DNA of 64,000 bases, from contig DASXGW010000011.1 of NCBI GenBank assembly GCA_036488875.1, positions 1-64,000 of the forward strand. Reading direction: 5' to 3'. The DNA comes from Candidatus Baltobacteraceae bacterium. Lineage in GTDB: Bacteria; Vulcanimicrobiota; Vulcanimicrobiia; Vulcanimicrobiales; Vulcanimicrobiaceae. The translations under genes and the position numbers were made by a program. Shown here in pieces: positions 1-8,526 of this stretch (positions are counted from its first letter, which is position 1; each line of letters begins with the position of its first letter). The notes under the pieces are model-generated. The model had not been told where the DNA came from and did not search any database. It saw only the letters and a list, made by a program, of their open reading frames with translations.

Positions 1-116
1 TGCGTCATCTGTTCGAGGTGCGGAACGCCCAGCCGCGCCCGCAGTTCCCGAAGCTCGTGCGGCTCGATCATCGCAGAGCCCTTACCCACCGCTTTCCGGG
101 ACTTCGCCGAGCGCAT
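1..116 (-). CDS. Partial hypothetical protein (N-terminus only)
   Basis: Read on the minus strand from an ATG at 116, an open frame runs off the left window edge and gives about 38 residues, starting MRSAKSRKAV and continuing through MIEPHELREL. A second in-frame ATG at 71 would give a tidier, helical N-terminus and may be the true start. The frame is open and its codons fit this GC-rich genome, but there is too little sequence to assign a family. It is divergent from the zinc-ribbon gene to its right. Confidence 0.35.
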   Translation of the reverse strand, partial: MRSAKSRKAVGKGSAMIEPHELRELRARLGVPHLEQMT

Positions 117-191
117 GGTCGCTGCAATCCTTACGAGCACCTTACGAAGCGAACCGGCACCATTTCTGGGATAGGTGTGTTACAGTAATCG

Positions 192-226
192 AGCCGGACG
201 GGCCGAAGGCGTCATCCGTCCCGGCT
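192..226 (+). promoter_or_regulatory. Stem-loop in the leader of the zinc-ribbon gene
   Basis: AGCCGGACGG (192-201) pairs with CCGT-C-CCGGCT (216-226), giving ten base pairs with one bulged C around a 14-base loop. It lies 99 bases upstream of the start at 325. A possible -10 (TACAGT, 181-186) sits just before it, so the stem would fall at the 5' end of a long leader. The role is unknown; it could be a stability element or a cis-regulator. No T-run follows, so it is not an intrinsic terminator. Confidence 0.4.
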
Positions 227-324
227 GAGAGTACGAGTCGTGTTCCCGCGTGGTCTGGCGCTCAGGCGTTCTCCCGGTTCAGGTACATCGTCCGTCTTCA
301 ATCCTCAGACGCCGGAGTTTATCG

Positions 325-663
325 ATGTACACTGACGAAACCCTGAATTGCACCGACTGCAATGCCCCCTTCACCTTCTCGTCCGGAGAGCAAGAGTTCT
401 TCGCCGCGAAGGGGTTCACGAACAAGCCCAATCGTTGCCCCGACTGCCGAGCGGCCCGCAAGGCCCAGCGCGGCGGTAGCGGCGGCGGCGGCGGCAGCAG
501 CTCGTACTCGGGCGGCGGATACGGCGGCGGCCGTCCGCAGCGCGAGATGTTCAACGCCACCTGCAGCGGGTGCGGCAAGAACGCCGAAGTCCCGTTCCAG
601 CCGCGCGGCGACAAGCCGGTCTACTGCCGCGATTGCTTTGCCTCACGGCCCAGCTATCGCTAG
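325..663 (+). CDS. Zinc-ribbon protein with two CxxC zinc fingers and a Gly-rich linker
   Basis: A 112-residue protein with two zinc-binding knuckles. The first uses C9, C12, C38 and C41; the sequence between them (FTFSSGEQEFF) is the hallmark of the small zinc-ribbon family often annotated zf-trcl or CxxCxxxF. The second uses C80, C83, C101 and C104. A Gly/Ser/Tyr-rich linker (about 49-70) joins them and resembles flexible RNA-binding tails. The start at 325 is chosen because GGAG lies about seven bases upstream and the fingers begin directly after it; a longer frame from 250 adds a non-conserved leader. Likely cytoplasmic and nucleic-acid- or ribosome-associated, but this is inferred. A strong terminator follows. 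Confidence 0.8.
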   Translation: MYTDETLNCTDCNAPFTFSSGEQEFFAAKGFTNKPNRCPDCRAARKAQRGGSGGGGGSSSYSGGGYGGGRPQREMFNATCSGCGKNAEVPFQPRGDKPVYCRDCFASRPSYR

Positions 664-685
664 ACCCTAAGCTGCTAAACACCAG

Positions 686-713
686 AGGAGGGAGCGGATC
701 GCCGCTCCCTCCT
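686..713 (+). terminator. Intrinsic terminator after the zinc-ribbon gene
   Basis: AGGAGGGAGCGG (686-697) and CCGCTCCCTCCT (702-713) form a perfect 12-bp stem with a four-base loop, ending in TTT. It lies 22 bases after the zinc-ribbon stop and only five bases before the cupin ATG at 719, so it also covers the place where that gene's ribosome binding site would be. Confidence 0.75.
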
Positions 714-718
714 TTCCC

Positions 719-1066
719 ATGAGACAACCCGAGCCATCTCACCCGCTCGATGCGATGACCGCCGCGCCCGACCATCATGCGGTGCTTTTTGAAAACGATC
801 GCGTGCGCGTGCTGGATACTCGACTCGCTCCCGGCGAGCGAACTCCCTTGCATGCTCATGAATGGCCGGCCGCACTGTACGTACTGAGCTGGAGCGACTT
901 CGTGCGCTGCGGCCCCAACGACGAGGTACTCGTCGACTCGCGCGCGGCAGGCAACGCGCCGGCAATCGGGAGCGCCGTATGGCTCGCACCGCTCGATCCG
1001 CATTATGTAAAGAATGTCGGCGACGGAATTTTGCATATCATCGCCATCGAACTAAAGAGTTCTTAA
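719..1066 (+). CDS. Cupin-like small protein
   Basis: A 115-residue protein with a single cupin-type barrel. RVRVLDTRLAPGERTPLHAHEW (about 30-51) has the strand, then the glycine turn with the His-x-His metal pair of cupin motif 1, and YVKNVGDGILHIIAIEL at the end supplies the closing strands. Similar proteins are annotated as cupin-domain or cytoplasmic beta-barrel proteins; substrate unknown. No Shine-Dalgarno sequence precedes 719 because the terminator hairpin ends there. An internal ATG at 755 is an alternative start. It may be read through from the zinc-ribbon promoter or have its own. Confidence 0.6.
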   Translation: MRQPEPSHPLDAMTAAPDHHAVLFENDRVRVLDTRLAPGERTPLHAHEWPAALYVLSWSDFVRCGPNDEVLVDSRAAGNAPAIGSAVWLAPLDPHYVKNVGDGILHIIAIELKSS

Positions 1067-1126
1067 ATCACAGTGACGCAACGGCTACAAGCGCTGCTAA
1101 AAAGAGCGGTGATCATGGGGCGAAAA

Positions 1127-3163
1127 TCACGGTTTCAAGTATTCCGTTAGAAAGTCGGCACCCGCCTGATCGTCTTCCAGCCACGAGTGCCAGCGCAGAA
1201 AGCCGTGGATTTCGTTGGGGATGACGATCTCGCGGTAAGGAACGTGCGCCGCGCGCAAGCGCGCAACGAGGTCGACCATCTGATGAAATTGCACGTTTCG
1301 GTCGTCGTCGCCTTGAATGAGCAGCACGGGCGATTTCCAGGTGGAAACGTACGCGTCGGGTGACGAACGCCAGGCCTCTTTGAGGTAGGCGTCTACGTTC
1401 GGCTTTTGATAGCGCTTGACCTGATCCGACCACGACTGATCCCACATCGACCAATCGTGCACGCCATGCGTGTCGACGCCAACCTTGAAAATGTCGGAGT
1501 TGTGCGCGAGGGCGTCGGCCGTGAGCAGGCCGCCGTACGACCCGCCGTAGATGCCGATGCGTTTTGGATCGACGTTCGGCAGCGACTGCAGGTAGCGAGC
1601 TGCGGCAACGACGTCTTTGTATTCTGCCGCGCCGAGCGGTCCGGCGTGAGCGGGATACTGAAAATCGTGTCCGTAGCCGATGCCGAGGCGGTAGTTGACC
1701 GACAGCACCACGAAGCCGCGGCTCGCCAGATATTGATTGGTGCCGTAGCCATAGTCGTAGTAATCGAAGTAGTGCCACGTGAGCATCATTTGGCGCGGCG
1801 GACCGCCGTGCACGAAGATCACTGCAGGTTTCTTTGCGGCGCCCCCCGAGTGCTCGAAGAGCGTCCCTTGAATATTCCAGCCGTCACTGGCGCGGAAGTT
1901 TACGAGCTTCGGAACGGCAAGATCGCTCGTCGGAAAGTCGGCGGGGATCTGTTCGGCGTTAAGCTTGCGCCCGTTGTACGCGATCGTAAAGGGCTCGCGC
2001 GCGCCCGCGTTCACGTAAGCGACGCCGCTTGCGAGCGCTGCCGGCCACCACTGGCTGTCGTTGCCCTTCGTCACGACCTCGTGGGTAGCGCTGCCGGCAT
2101 ACGAGCGGAAGATATGGCGGCGCGCGTTATCGCCCGGCGTCGATCCGGTATTTGCAGTGTAGTAGATGCTCTGCTTGTCGGGTGCAATCGACGTGTCTTC
2201 GATCATGTATGATCCGGGGCTAATGTCGCGTGGGGTGCCCCCGTTCGCGGAGACTTCGTACAGGTTGGGCCAGTTGGATTTCTCCGAGACGAAGACGAGC
2301 CGATTGCCCTGGAGCCAGTTGAGCTGTGGTCCCTCGATGCCAGGATAGGAATCGCGAAGGCCGTTGCCGCTCGTCCACACGGGGCGACCATTTCCACTGG
2401 CCACTCGGGCGACCCAAATGGCCCACGGCTGCGGCTGTTGGACCAGCAAGTTCTGCGGCGCGCCGCCGTCGCCGGGCGTGCGGACGAACGCGATTTGCAT
2501 GCCGTCGGGCGACCAGCGCGGCATCCCGTCGTGCGACGTCGATGGCGCAAGATATTCGATCGGCGTAGTTTGATCGCGATAGATCCCAATAAACGAATGA
2601 TCGTTGCGATTCGAAGTGAAGGCCAGCGCTTTACCGTCGGGCGAGTACTGCAGCTCGGCGTCTTGTCCGCGGTCGAAGAATAGGCGCGACGCGTCTTTGC
2701 TTCCATCGATCGGTGCCGACCATACGGCCGAGTCGCCGTCGTGGATAAACGCAACGCTCGTGGAGTCCGGCGAAACGGCGGGAATATCGCCGTCGCCGAG
2801 CAACTTCGGTTCGCCTCCCGCCGTCGAGATCGACATCACCGCGAGATGCGGCTCTTTGGGGCTATTCGCGGGGTTCGGCCACGGACGCAGCGGCCAGTTG
2901 GCGTCGTGCGAACCGCCGCGGACGTAAACGACGTACTTCCCGTCGTTCGAAATCACGAGGTTCGTCAGTTCTTGACCGTCATCGGTTTTCGAGTCCCACA
3001 ACTTATGCGGCGCAAAATCGGGGGCTGCGGCAAACCATAGGCTCCGAATCCCGCTCTCGTCGAGCACGTAAGCAATGTCGTGGCCGCCGCTATCCGAGAC
3101 CAGCGCCAGCGGCATCGGAAAGCTCAACACCCGAGCCAGCGAGAACAGTGCGGCAAGCAGCAT
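1127..3163 (-). CDS. Secreted S9-family prolyl oligopeptidase-like serine peptidase
   Basis: About 678 residues. A hydrophobic N-terminus (MLLAALFSLARVLSFPMPLA) looks like a signal peptide. The N-terminal two-thirds is a WD40/TolB-like beta-propeller with repeated motifs such as YSPDGKALAF and WSPDGMQIAF. The C-terminal alpha/beta-hydrolase domain has the oxyanion region FVHGGP, the nucleophile elbow GGSYGG (Ser about 542), the acid in GDDDRNV (about 621) and the His in EIHGF (about 653), so the triad is complete. It should cleave short peptides outside the cytoplasm. The start at 3163 is preferred over the ATG at 3169 because AGGAGG is 8 bases from it but only 2 from the upstream ATG. Confidence 0.88.
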   Translation of the reverse strand: MLLAALFSLARVLSFPMPLALVSDSGGHDIAYVLDESGIRSLWFAAAPDFAPHKLWDSKTDDGQELTNLVISNDGKYVVYVRGGSHDANWPLRPWPNPANSPKEPHLAVMSISTAGGEPKLLGDGDIPAVSPDSTSVAFIHDGDSAVWSAPIDGSKDASRLFFDRGQDAELQYSPDGKALAFTSNRNDHSFIGIYRDQTTPIEYLAPSTSHDGMPRWSPDGMQIAFVRTPGDGGAPQNLLVQQPQPWAIWVARVASGNGRPVWTSGNGLRDSYPGIEGPQLNWLQGNRLVFVSEKSNWPNLYEVSANGGTPRDISPGSYMIEDTSIAPDKQSIYYTANTGSTPGDNARRHIFRSYAGSATHEVVTKGNDSQWWPAALASGVAYVNAGAREPFTIAYNGRKLNAEQIPADFPTSDLAVPKLVNFRASDGWNIQGTLFEHSGGAAKKPAVIFVHGGPPRQMMLTWHYFDYYDYGYGTNQYLASRGFVVLSVNYRLGIGYGHDFQYPAHAGPLGAAEYKDVVAAARYLQSLPNVDPKRIGIYGGSYGGLLTADALAHNSDIFKVGVDTHGVHDWSMWDQSWSDQVKRYQKPNVDAYLKEAWRSSPDAYVSTWKSPVLLIQGDDDRNVQFHQMVDLVARLRAAHVPYREIVIPNEIHGFLRWHSWLEDDQAGADFLTEYLKP

Positions 3164-3235
3164 CGTCATGGCCTCCTAATCGCCCGGCAGTTCTTCGAAC
3201 GCTCTGACGGGGTTCGCCCGGTAGTTTATGAGCTC

Positions 3236-3256
3236 CTAGAAACGGTTTTGTGACGT
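3236..3256 (+). repeat. Intergenic motif copy 1 (CTAGAAACGG-TTTTG-TGACGT)
   Basis: This 21-base string lies in the divergent gap between the S9 peptidase and the LolA-like gene. It is nearly the same as the string at 6130-6149 and shares its CTAGAACGG core with 7942-7950 and 10485-10493. It could be a regulator site or a small dispersed repeat. Confidence 0.4.
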
Positions 3257-3300
3257 CGGCGGCGCGTAGGGGCTTCAGACTTACCGGTGAATGACGCGAA

Positions 3301-3819
3301 ATGATAAATCGAACGCTTCTCGCACTCGTTCTCGCCGCAGCCTCGACCACGACCGCCTTCGCCGATGCGCACAGCGACATCGTCAACGCGATGGTTAACT
3401 TTAAACAGCTGAAGTCGTATCATATGGAAATGACGGTGGGGGGCCGGCAGTCGTCAGCCGACTTCCTAAGCCCAAATCGCATACACACGTTTGCGGCCGG
3501 CAACGAGGTCATTCAAATCGACACCACGACCTATATGCGGCTCAATGGAACGTGGAAGAAATATCCGGGCGGCCCGTCGGTTGCAGACACAATGGCATTT
3601 GCGTCGAGCCACAACGGCGGCTTCACCGCGACGGATCTCGGAATGCGCACGGTAGGCGGCACATCGCTGCATGCGTATAGCGTGAAAACGCTGAAGACCG
3701 GGAACATTACGACCGTATTTTTGGACGGAAGTGGACGCATCGTACGCATGGACACCGGTAAGGTGGTTATGATCCTCTCGAAATTCAACGCACCTCTGAC
3801 CATTAACGCTCCGATGTAG
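3301..3819 (+). CDS. Secreted LolA/LppX-like protein
   Basis: A 172-residue protein with a clear Sec signal peptide (MINRTLLALVLAAASTTTAFA, cleavage near 21-22). The mature part has alternating strands: KSYHMEMTVGG, RIHTFAAGNEVIQIDTTTYMRL, and a closing VFLDGSGRIVRMD. This resembles the half-barrel fold of LolA, LolB and LppX-type lipid-binding periplasmic proteins, in which a peptide such as GTWKKYPGG follows a short amphipathic strand. The function is inferred from this fold-level similarity only; it lacks a lipobox. It is transcribed alone, divergent from the S9 peptidase. Confidence 0.55.
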   Translation: MINRTLLALVLAAASTTTAFADAHSDIVNAMVNFKQLKSYHMEMTVGGRQSSADFLSPNRIHTFAAGNEVIQIDTTTYMRLNGTWKKYPGGPSVADTMAFASSHNGGFTATDLGMRTVGGTSLHAYSVKTLKTGNITTVFLDGSGRIVRMDTGKVVMILSKFNAPLTINAPM

Positions 3820-3882
3820 CATGAAACATCGCCCGGTCCGACCTGATCGCTATTTTCAAACGCCTGGAATGAAGTTGCCGCG

Positions 3883-4272
3883 TTAACGCTCGTTCGCACC
3901 GTTTTGAACGGACAACTCCCAGCGATACCCGTCCGGATCATGAAACCATAGGCCTGTGTGCGGGGAGCCCGGCGATGTGGGCCCGATTTCGTCGCCCGGG
4001 TCTTCCAGGTTCACGCCGTTCTTCTTCAGCGTCGCCAGCGCATCGCGGAGAGCTTGCAGTGTGTCGACGTGAAACGACAGGTGGTCGAGCGTATCGGCGT
4101 GCGGCGTGCCTTTGAAGAAGCCGATGATCATTGCGCCGTTCGTGAGCGCAATGGCGTCGTCGGACCGAAACATTTCCTCCAGATCGAAGTTCGTCGTCCA
4201 AAACTGCGCGCTCTTCTCCGGGTCTTCGACGGCAAGGCTGAAATGCCAGACCGCGCCGAGTTTTACTTTCAC
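3883..4272 (-). CDS. VOC (glyoxalase/bleomycin-resistance) family protein
   Basis: A 129-residue protein with the two-module VOC fold. Module 1 starts VWHFSLAVEDPEKSAQFW; module 2 starts LDHLSFHVDTLQALRDALATL and ends with FHDPDGYRWELSV. The HFSLAV and LSFHVD histidines and the C-terminal Glu in WELS are the usual metal-ligand positions, so it may be an active metalloenzyme or a ligand-sequestering protein. The substrate cannot be deduced. It is convergent with the LolA-like gene and divergent from the sensor gene at 4400. Confidence 0.8.
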   Translation of the reverse strand: MKVKLGAVWHFSLAVEDPEKSAQFWTTNFDLEEMFRSDDAIALTNGAMIIGFFKGTPHADTLDHLSFHVDTLQALRDALATLKKNGVNLEDPGDEIGPTSPGSPHTGLWFHDPDGYRWELSVQNGANER

Positions 4273-4399
4273 GGATGCGATCGTAGCGCATCCTCAAGCG
4301 GTTCGCAAGCGCGATCCAGACGATTCAATCGCCCTTCGCCGGGCTATGGGCTCGAGTGCGATCAAAGACACTTGACCGACGCCGGAGAACAGCCCCCGA

Positions 4400-6112
4400 A
4401 TGAGTGGTGAGCAGGCTTCGAACAAACGGGTGCTTTGGTTTTGCCTGTTTACGGCCATCGCGATTCTAGCGTCGTTTAGTTCCCGAGCCTTCACAACGTG
4501 GGGCGCCATGACGCCGACCGGCTCGGGTATCGGGGGCGACGGGCTCAAAGTCTCGGAAGCCTCCGAGCCGTTCTTCCTCAAGGTTACCTCTGCAACCGGA
4601 CCCGCCGCACGCGCCGGTATTTTGGCCGGGGATCAGATTGACGTACATTCGTCCCAACGGCTTGTGATGGGGTCCTCGCCCCGCAACACGTTCGAGCACG
4701 TGACCGTGATACGCAGCGGGCGAGCGTTGCAGATAACGATCGCGCCTGAAGTGCCGGTTCTCAACTGGAATGAGCTAGCGCGGTATCTCGCCGACGCGTG
4801 GATATTGGTGTTTTCAACACTGATCGCATGGCGCGGTAAGCGTTGGCCGGGATCGACTCCCTTAGCACTTATACTTTCAGTCGGCGCGCTTACCGATGCG
4901 CTCATCCGATCGGTATGGCCCTCCTGGCAAATCACTCTGGTCGCTCATGCACTGGGTGGCCTTCCATGGACATTTGCCTTACTGGCCGCGTTTTTCGCCG
5001 AATTCGGACATCCGCTTTCGAAAGCTCGCCTCCTATGGACCCGCATTGCATACGCCACGTGCATGCTCAGCGGTCTCGCAATCGTCGCACATTTTCTCGC
5101 ATATGTGCTGATCTGGGTGCCGATGAATGTACAAACTCAAGAGTTTCAAATATTTGAACTCGCCATAACGTCCCCAGCACTACCGACCATAATTTGCGGC
5201 ATTCTTGCCGCCCAAGCAGCCGGCGCATCCGAGGGGCAGCGCATCGGCTGGGTAACGGCCTCATACGGCTTTTACTGGGCTGCGTGGATCTTAGCTGGCC
5301 AAGCCGGACCGCTAGTTGGCGGCGAGGACGCCACGTGGGTGTGGCGGACGCTCAATGTAACGCACATCTTCGTTCCGTTAGGTCTGACGTATGCTGCTCT
5401 GCAGCGGCGCTTATTCGATGTTGGATTCATCATCAACCGTGCAGCGGTGTTTACGGTCGTCTCTACGATCGTCATTGGTTCGTTCGTGCTACTCGAATGG
5501 GCTTTGGGAAAGTGGTTCGAGGACGTAAGTCATGCAACGAGCATCATGCTCAACGCCGCACTCGCGCTCATGCTCGGTCTATCGATGCGGCTTCTTCATC
5601 ACCGAGTCGACGGTTTCGTGGATTCTGTGTTCTTCCGAAAACGTAACGAAAACGAACGGGCCCTCCGGCGTTTCGCTCGGGAGGTGAGTCTGATGACCGA
5701 TCGCACCGTGATGCTCGAACGAACAAAGACCGTAATCCTCGAGCATTCGGAAATATCAGCTGTCGATATCACGATGATCGAAGCGCTGGATCTCAACGAC
5801 GCCGCCGTACTAGCGATGCGTACGTGGCATGAGCCGGCGGAGCTTGCTCGTTACCGCACGTCGATCGTCGGAGAATATGCTTTTCCACTGGAGGTGCACG
5901 GGAATCTATCGGGCGCCCTAGTTTGCGGACAAAAGCGAAACGAAGAGGCCTATGCCCCTGATGAGATCGACGCGATCAAAGAACTATCTCACGGCGTCGG
6001 ACTAGCACTTTGGACACTGGATTCCGCGGGGAATCGCAACAATGAGCTCGCGAATATTTACTGTGAGCTCCGCGCCATCCGCGGGATGTTGTCTTCACCG
6101 AAGTCGGCATAG
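4400..6112 (+). CDS. PDZ / multi-TM / GAF-like orphan sensor, paralog 1
   Basis: A 570-residue integral membrane protein. After one N-terminal membrane helix (about 12-30) comes a periplasmic PDZ-like segment (about 45-118; core ARAGILAGDQIDV). About seven or eight further membrane helices (130-385) follow, then the linker FVDSVFFRKRNENERALRRF (about 411-430) and a C-terminal GAF-like domain (about 435-545). This order matches the input half of GAF-containing sensor histidine kinases (ComP-like), but the protein stops about 25 residues after the GAF domain, with no HisKA or HATPase. Paralogs are at 6158, 40803, 57585 and 59287. It converges on paralog 2 with 45 bases between. Ligand and output are unknown. 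Confidence 0.75.
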   Translation: MSGEQASNKRVLWFCLFTAIAILASFSSRAFTTWGAMTPTGSGIGGDGLKVSEASEPFFLKVTSATGPAARAGILAGDQIDVHSSQRLVMGSSPRNTFEHVTVIRSGRALQITIAPEVPVLNWNELARYLADAWILVFSTLIAWRGKRWPGSTPLALILSVGALTDALIRSVWPSWQITLVAHALGGLPWTFALLAAFFAEFGHPLSKARLLWTRIAYATCMLSGLAIVAHFLAYVLIWVPMNVQTQEFQIFELAITSPALPTIICGILAAQAAGASEGQRIGWVTASYGFYWAAWILAGQAGPLVGGEDATWVWRTLNVTHIFVPLGLTYAALQRRLFDVGFIINRAAVFTVVSTIVIGSFVLLEWALGKWFEDVSHATSIMLNAALALMLGLSMRLLHHRVDGFVDSVFFRKRNENERALRRFAREVSLMTDRTVMLERTKTVILEHSEISAVDITMIEALDLNDAAVLAMRTWHEPAELARYRTSIVGEYAFPLEVHGNLSGALVCGQKRNEEAYAPDEIDAIKELSHGVGLALWTLDSAGNRNNELANIYCELRAIRGMLSSPKSA

Positions 6113-6129
6113 CGGAAACGAGCGCGGTC

Positions 6130-6149
6130 CTAGAACGGTTTTGAGACGT
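6130..6149 (+). repeat. Intergenic motif copy 2 (CTAGAACGG-TTTTG-AGACGT)
   Basis: Lies in the 45-base gap between the two convergent sensor genes and matches the 3236-3256 copy with one indel and one substitution. A site between convergent genes is not an obvious promoter position, which favours a dispersed repeat or a 3'-end element. Confidence 0.4.
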
Positions 6150-6157
6150 GAAAATTG

Positions 6158-7852
6158 TTAAGAGACGGATGGCTCGAGTAGCGCGCGTAAGCGGGAATTC
6201 TCGACCCGAATGTAGGCCTGGCTTGCCGATTCCGCTAGCGCTTGTAGCACCGCAGCCTCGTCCGGATCGAGTCTGGTGCCGTCACGATGCACTCCGTACA
6301 GGGTGAAACCGGCAAGATCGTCGCCGTTAAAGATTGGGATGGCGACCGTGGCGAGGCCATCGGCAAACGCCGCTACCGAACGATCGTTGAGGTCGTCGAT
6401 AGAGATGCACGACCGCTCGGTGATAAGGAATCGCACAAGGTCGTGATCTCGATCGAGAGCATTGGTTGAAATATTTTCCAAGCCCGCGGATGATACTAAC
6501 GTAAAGGCGTTTCCGCTGTTTCGAAAGAGAGCGGCCGCGGTGAGCTCGAGTTCGCTGTATGGGTCTTCGACGAGTGCCCGGCTGATCGTTTCCTCTCGCT
6601 CAGCGCGAGGCAGCGTGCGCGCCAGACGCCGAAGGTAAATCTCAGCTTCGTGCTTCTTGCGGTAAATAACAGAGTCGACCCATCCTTCCAGGATCGGCGT
6701 AAGGCGGTGCACCAAAACGCCCAGAACGATTGCGATGACAGCGTCGAGTGCGAGCGCTACCCGCATTTCGGCGAGAAAACGCGTTGCAGCCCAATCGGCA
6801 GCAGCGATGAGCGCAAATACGCACGTCATCAGCGTGCCATACACAACCGCTTTACTGATAACAAACCTGACGTCGATGACATTGCGCCGGACGATCGCAT
6901 ACATCAACGTCAGCGGCATGATCATCGTCAGCGTTCCGAAAACTTGGGCCATTGCGTTCTGGCCTTGGCGTAAGTCGTTGGTGATAACGCCGATAACGAT
7001 GGCGACGGCAGCCCAAGAGAAGCGCGGTCGTTCGCTCGCACGCGTCGTGAACAAACGCACGATAATGATTGCGATCACGCCAAGTGTCGCGGCGCGAGTA
7101 AAATCCGTGGTAACGGGGTCAAGCGTGCGATAGAACCCCGACACGAGGGTGCGATAGAAAAACTGGCTTCCGACAAACAGGATCGTAACGGCCGTCGCTA
7201 TCCAAAATGCGACGCTGCGCCAGCCGGATGGGGCCTTCTCGTCCGGAACCACGAGCGCGAATAACAAGAGACAGGCCGAAGCCACAGCGGTGTTGGGACT
7301 CAATACGGCAATCAGCGCCGCGTAAGGGAGGGCGGGCCACACGGTGAACGCCTGATATGCAACTGCGGCTGGAACTGTGGCGAGAAAGTAACCGAACAAC
7401 AACCATGTCATCAGACTGGGCCGCATCATTACGAGCAGACAACCGACGATTAGAAACACAAGGTAGGAAAGGGCGCGCAAAATGGTACCCGCCGAACCAC
7501 CATAGGAGGCCCCGGACTCCGGACCGCGAGCAGCAGAAAAACTCACCCACCGCACTGGAACCGCGTTCGTAACGCACAGGTGGATCTGACTGGGTTCGTA
7601 CGCCGCCGTCAAGGGAAACGCTGACAGAACCATGAGGTCGCGCGTGCCGATGCAGCCGATTTGGTCGCCGGCTCGCAAGCCGGCGCGCTCGGCCGGCGAG
7701 CCCGGGTCGACAACCTGGACCGTAGGTATCACTTTGACCGGATCGATTCTAGCACCGGTGTATGCGGTCGGAAATGTCGAGAACATCGGGGGAACCACGA
7801 CGGCGAAACATAACACCGATAAGGCAACGACAACAACGGCGCGCCAACTCAT
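6158..7852 (-). CDS. PDZ / multi-TM / GAF-like orphan sensor, paralog 2
   Basis: A 564-residue relative of the 4400 protein. It has an N-terminal membrane helix, a PDZ core (DPGSPAERAGLRAGDQIGC, about 50-70), a block of membrane helices to about residue 385, the linker WVDSVIYRKKHEAEIYLRRL and a GAF-like domain (about 425-540) with LVRFLITERSCISIDDL and ATVAIPIFNGDDLAGFTLYG. It ends in a short helix (AYIRVENSRLRALLEPS), where a kinase would be expected to continue. The ATG at 7852 is preferred over the TTG at 7855. A TAAAT-containing -10-like box lies about ten bases upstream. It is convergent with paralog 1, an arrangement suggesting local duplication with inversion. Confidence 0.75.
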   Translation of the reverse strand: MSWRAVVVVALSVLCFAVVVPPMFSTFPTAYTGARIDPVKVIPTVQVVDPGSPAERAGLRAGDQIGCIGTRDLMVLSAFPLTAAYEPSQIHLCVTNAVPVRWVSFSAARGPESGASYGGSAGTILRALSYLVFLIVGCLLVMMRPSLMTWLLFGYFLATVPAAVAYQAFTVWPALPYAALIAVLSPNTAVASACLLLFALVVPDEKAPSGWRSVAFWIATAVTILFVGSQFFYRTLVSGFYRTLDPVTTDFTRAATLGVIAIIIVRLFTTRASERPRFSWAAVAIVIGVITNDLRQGQNAMAQVFGTLTMIMPLTLMYAIVRRNVIDVRFVISKAVVYGTLMTCVFALIAAADWAATRFLAEMRVALALDAVIAIVLGVLVHRLTPILEGWVDSVIYRKKHEAEIYLRRLARTLPRAEREETISRALVEDPYSELELTAAALFRNSGNAFTLVSSAGLENISTNALDRDHDLVRFLITERSCISIDDLNDRSVAAFADGLATVAIPIFNGDDLAGFTLYGVHRDGTRLDPDEAAVLQALAESASQAYIRVENSRLRALLEPSVS

Positions 7853-8289
7853 CAATCGCGTTATTTAACCTCTGCGAGAGCTCGCCTGCACGCCGTGTGA
7901 ACGAAGAAGTTTCGTCGGTCCTTCGTCAGAACGGCAGAACGCTAGAACGGAAGAGTTGTCGATGACGTCCGACTCTAGGTTGCAGTGAGAGTGATGGTTT
8001 GGAGCCTATCTCAGTGGCTGTTCCAGTCGACATCGTCAACGGGTGCAACTCTCTACTCCGGAAAGGCCTCATCTGAGATGTCGGCGTCTCCAGCCCGGCG
8101 CGCTACCCCGCCTGCGACGGCTCGTATTCCGACGCTGCGCGGCCGTCGACGGGATCCTGACCAAGCGCCGAGCCACCTAGCCCAATGGGGCGCCCTCATA
8201 ACTCCGTCATGACGCCGCCTCTCGCAGGGGGTATGCTTCTCTCATGGCCGGGCGCTTCGCCCCGGCAATGCCGACACGAGGAGCCAGAA
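7853..8289. other. Gene-poor interval with AGAACG triple repeat and a hairpin
   Basis: No convincing gene lies in this roughly 440-base gap; a 75-codon frame at 7985-8212 on the plus strand has low-complexity composition and no homology I recognise. Visible items are three AGAACGG/C units spaced exactly 8 bases apart at 7928-7950, and a hairpin at 8247-8266 (GCCGGGCG against CGCCCCGGC) directly before the GAGGAG ribosome binding site of the tautomerase. A possible promoter for the tautomerase is TATGCT at 8232-8237 with an ATGACG-like -35 at 8208-8213. Confidence 0.4.
7928..7950 (+). repeat. Triple direct repeat of AGAACGG/C, ending in motif copy 3
   Basis: AGAACGG at 7928, AGAACGC at 7936 and AGAACGG at 7944, each starting 8 bases after the last. 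The third unit is part of CTAGAACGG (7942-7950), the core shared with 3236, 6130 and 10485. Iterated half-sites upstream of a gene (paralog 2 starts at 7852 on the minus strand) suggest a cooperative regulator site. Confidence 0.4.
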
Positions 8290-8526
8290 ATGCCGTTGAT
8301 TCAGGTAAGCGTTATCAAGGGAGTTTTTTCGGCCGAGGAAAAGACGCAGATGATCTCGCGTCTGACGGACGCGATGGTATCGATCGAAGGGGAGAACATG
8401 CGTGGCGTCACGTGGGTGAAGATCGACGAAATCGAAAGCGGCGACTGGGGCATCGGCGGCCAGGCCCTGACGACCGAGGCCGTTAAGGCCCTCGCGGCCG
8501 GAAAGGCGCCCGCCGCAGCGGGATGA
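8290..8526 (+). CDS. 4-oxalocrotonate tautomerase family protein
   Basis: A 78-residue protein of 4-OT size. After removal of Met the N-terminus is Pro-1 (MPLIQVSVIKGVFSAEEK), the catalytic base of the tautomerase superfamily. The beta-alpha-beta pattern follows, with TWVKIDEIESGDWGIGG as the second strand and loop. The start at 8290 is fixed by the catalytic proline and by GAGGAG seven bases upstream; a longer frame from 8185 is not coding-like. The C-terminus (ALAAGKAPAAAG) is an Ala-rich tail. Its stop overlaps the next start (ATGA), so it is translationally coupled to the STAND regulator, which could mean the regulator responds to its product. That link is speculative. Confidence 0.85.
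   Translation: MPLIQVSVIKGVFSAEEKTQMISRLTDAMVSIEGENMRGVTWVKIDEIESGDWGIGGQALTTEAVKALAAGKAPAAAG

Noticed and set aside
1406-2212. Long plus-strand frame of 268 codons opposite the S9 peptidase
   Set aside because: It is an antisense shadow of the peptidase in GC-rich sequence; the peptidase has the full catalytic triad and propeller repeats.
4400-7852. Kinase domain lost through frameshift in the first two sensors
   Set aside because: All five paralogs end at the same place, and the sequence following each stop shows no H-box or ATPase motifs in other frames.
7985-8212. Plus-strand frame of 75 codons in the gene-poor interval
   Set aside because: Low-complexity composition, no ribosome binding site, no recognisable domain; better read as non-coding.
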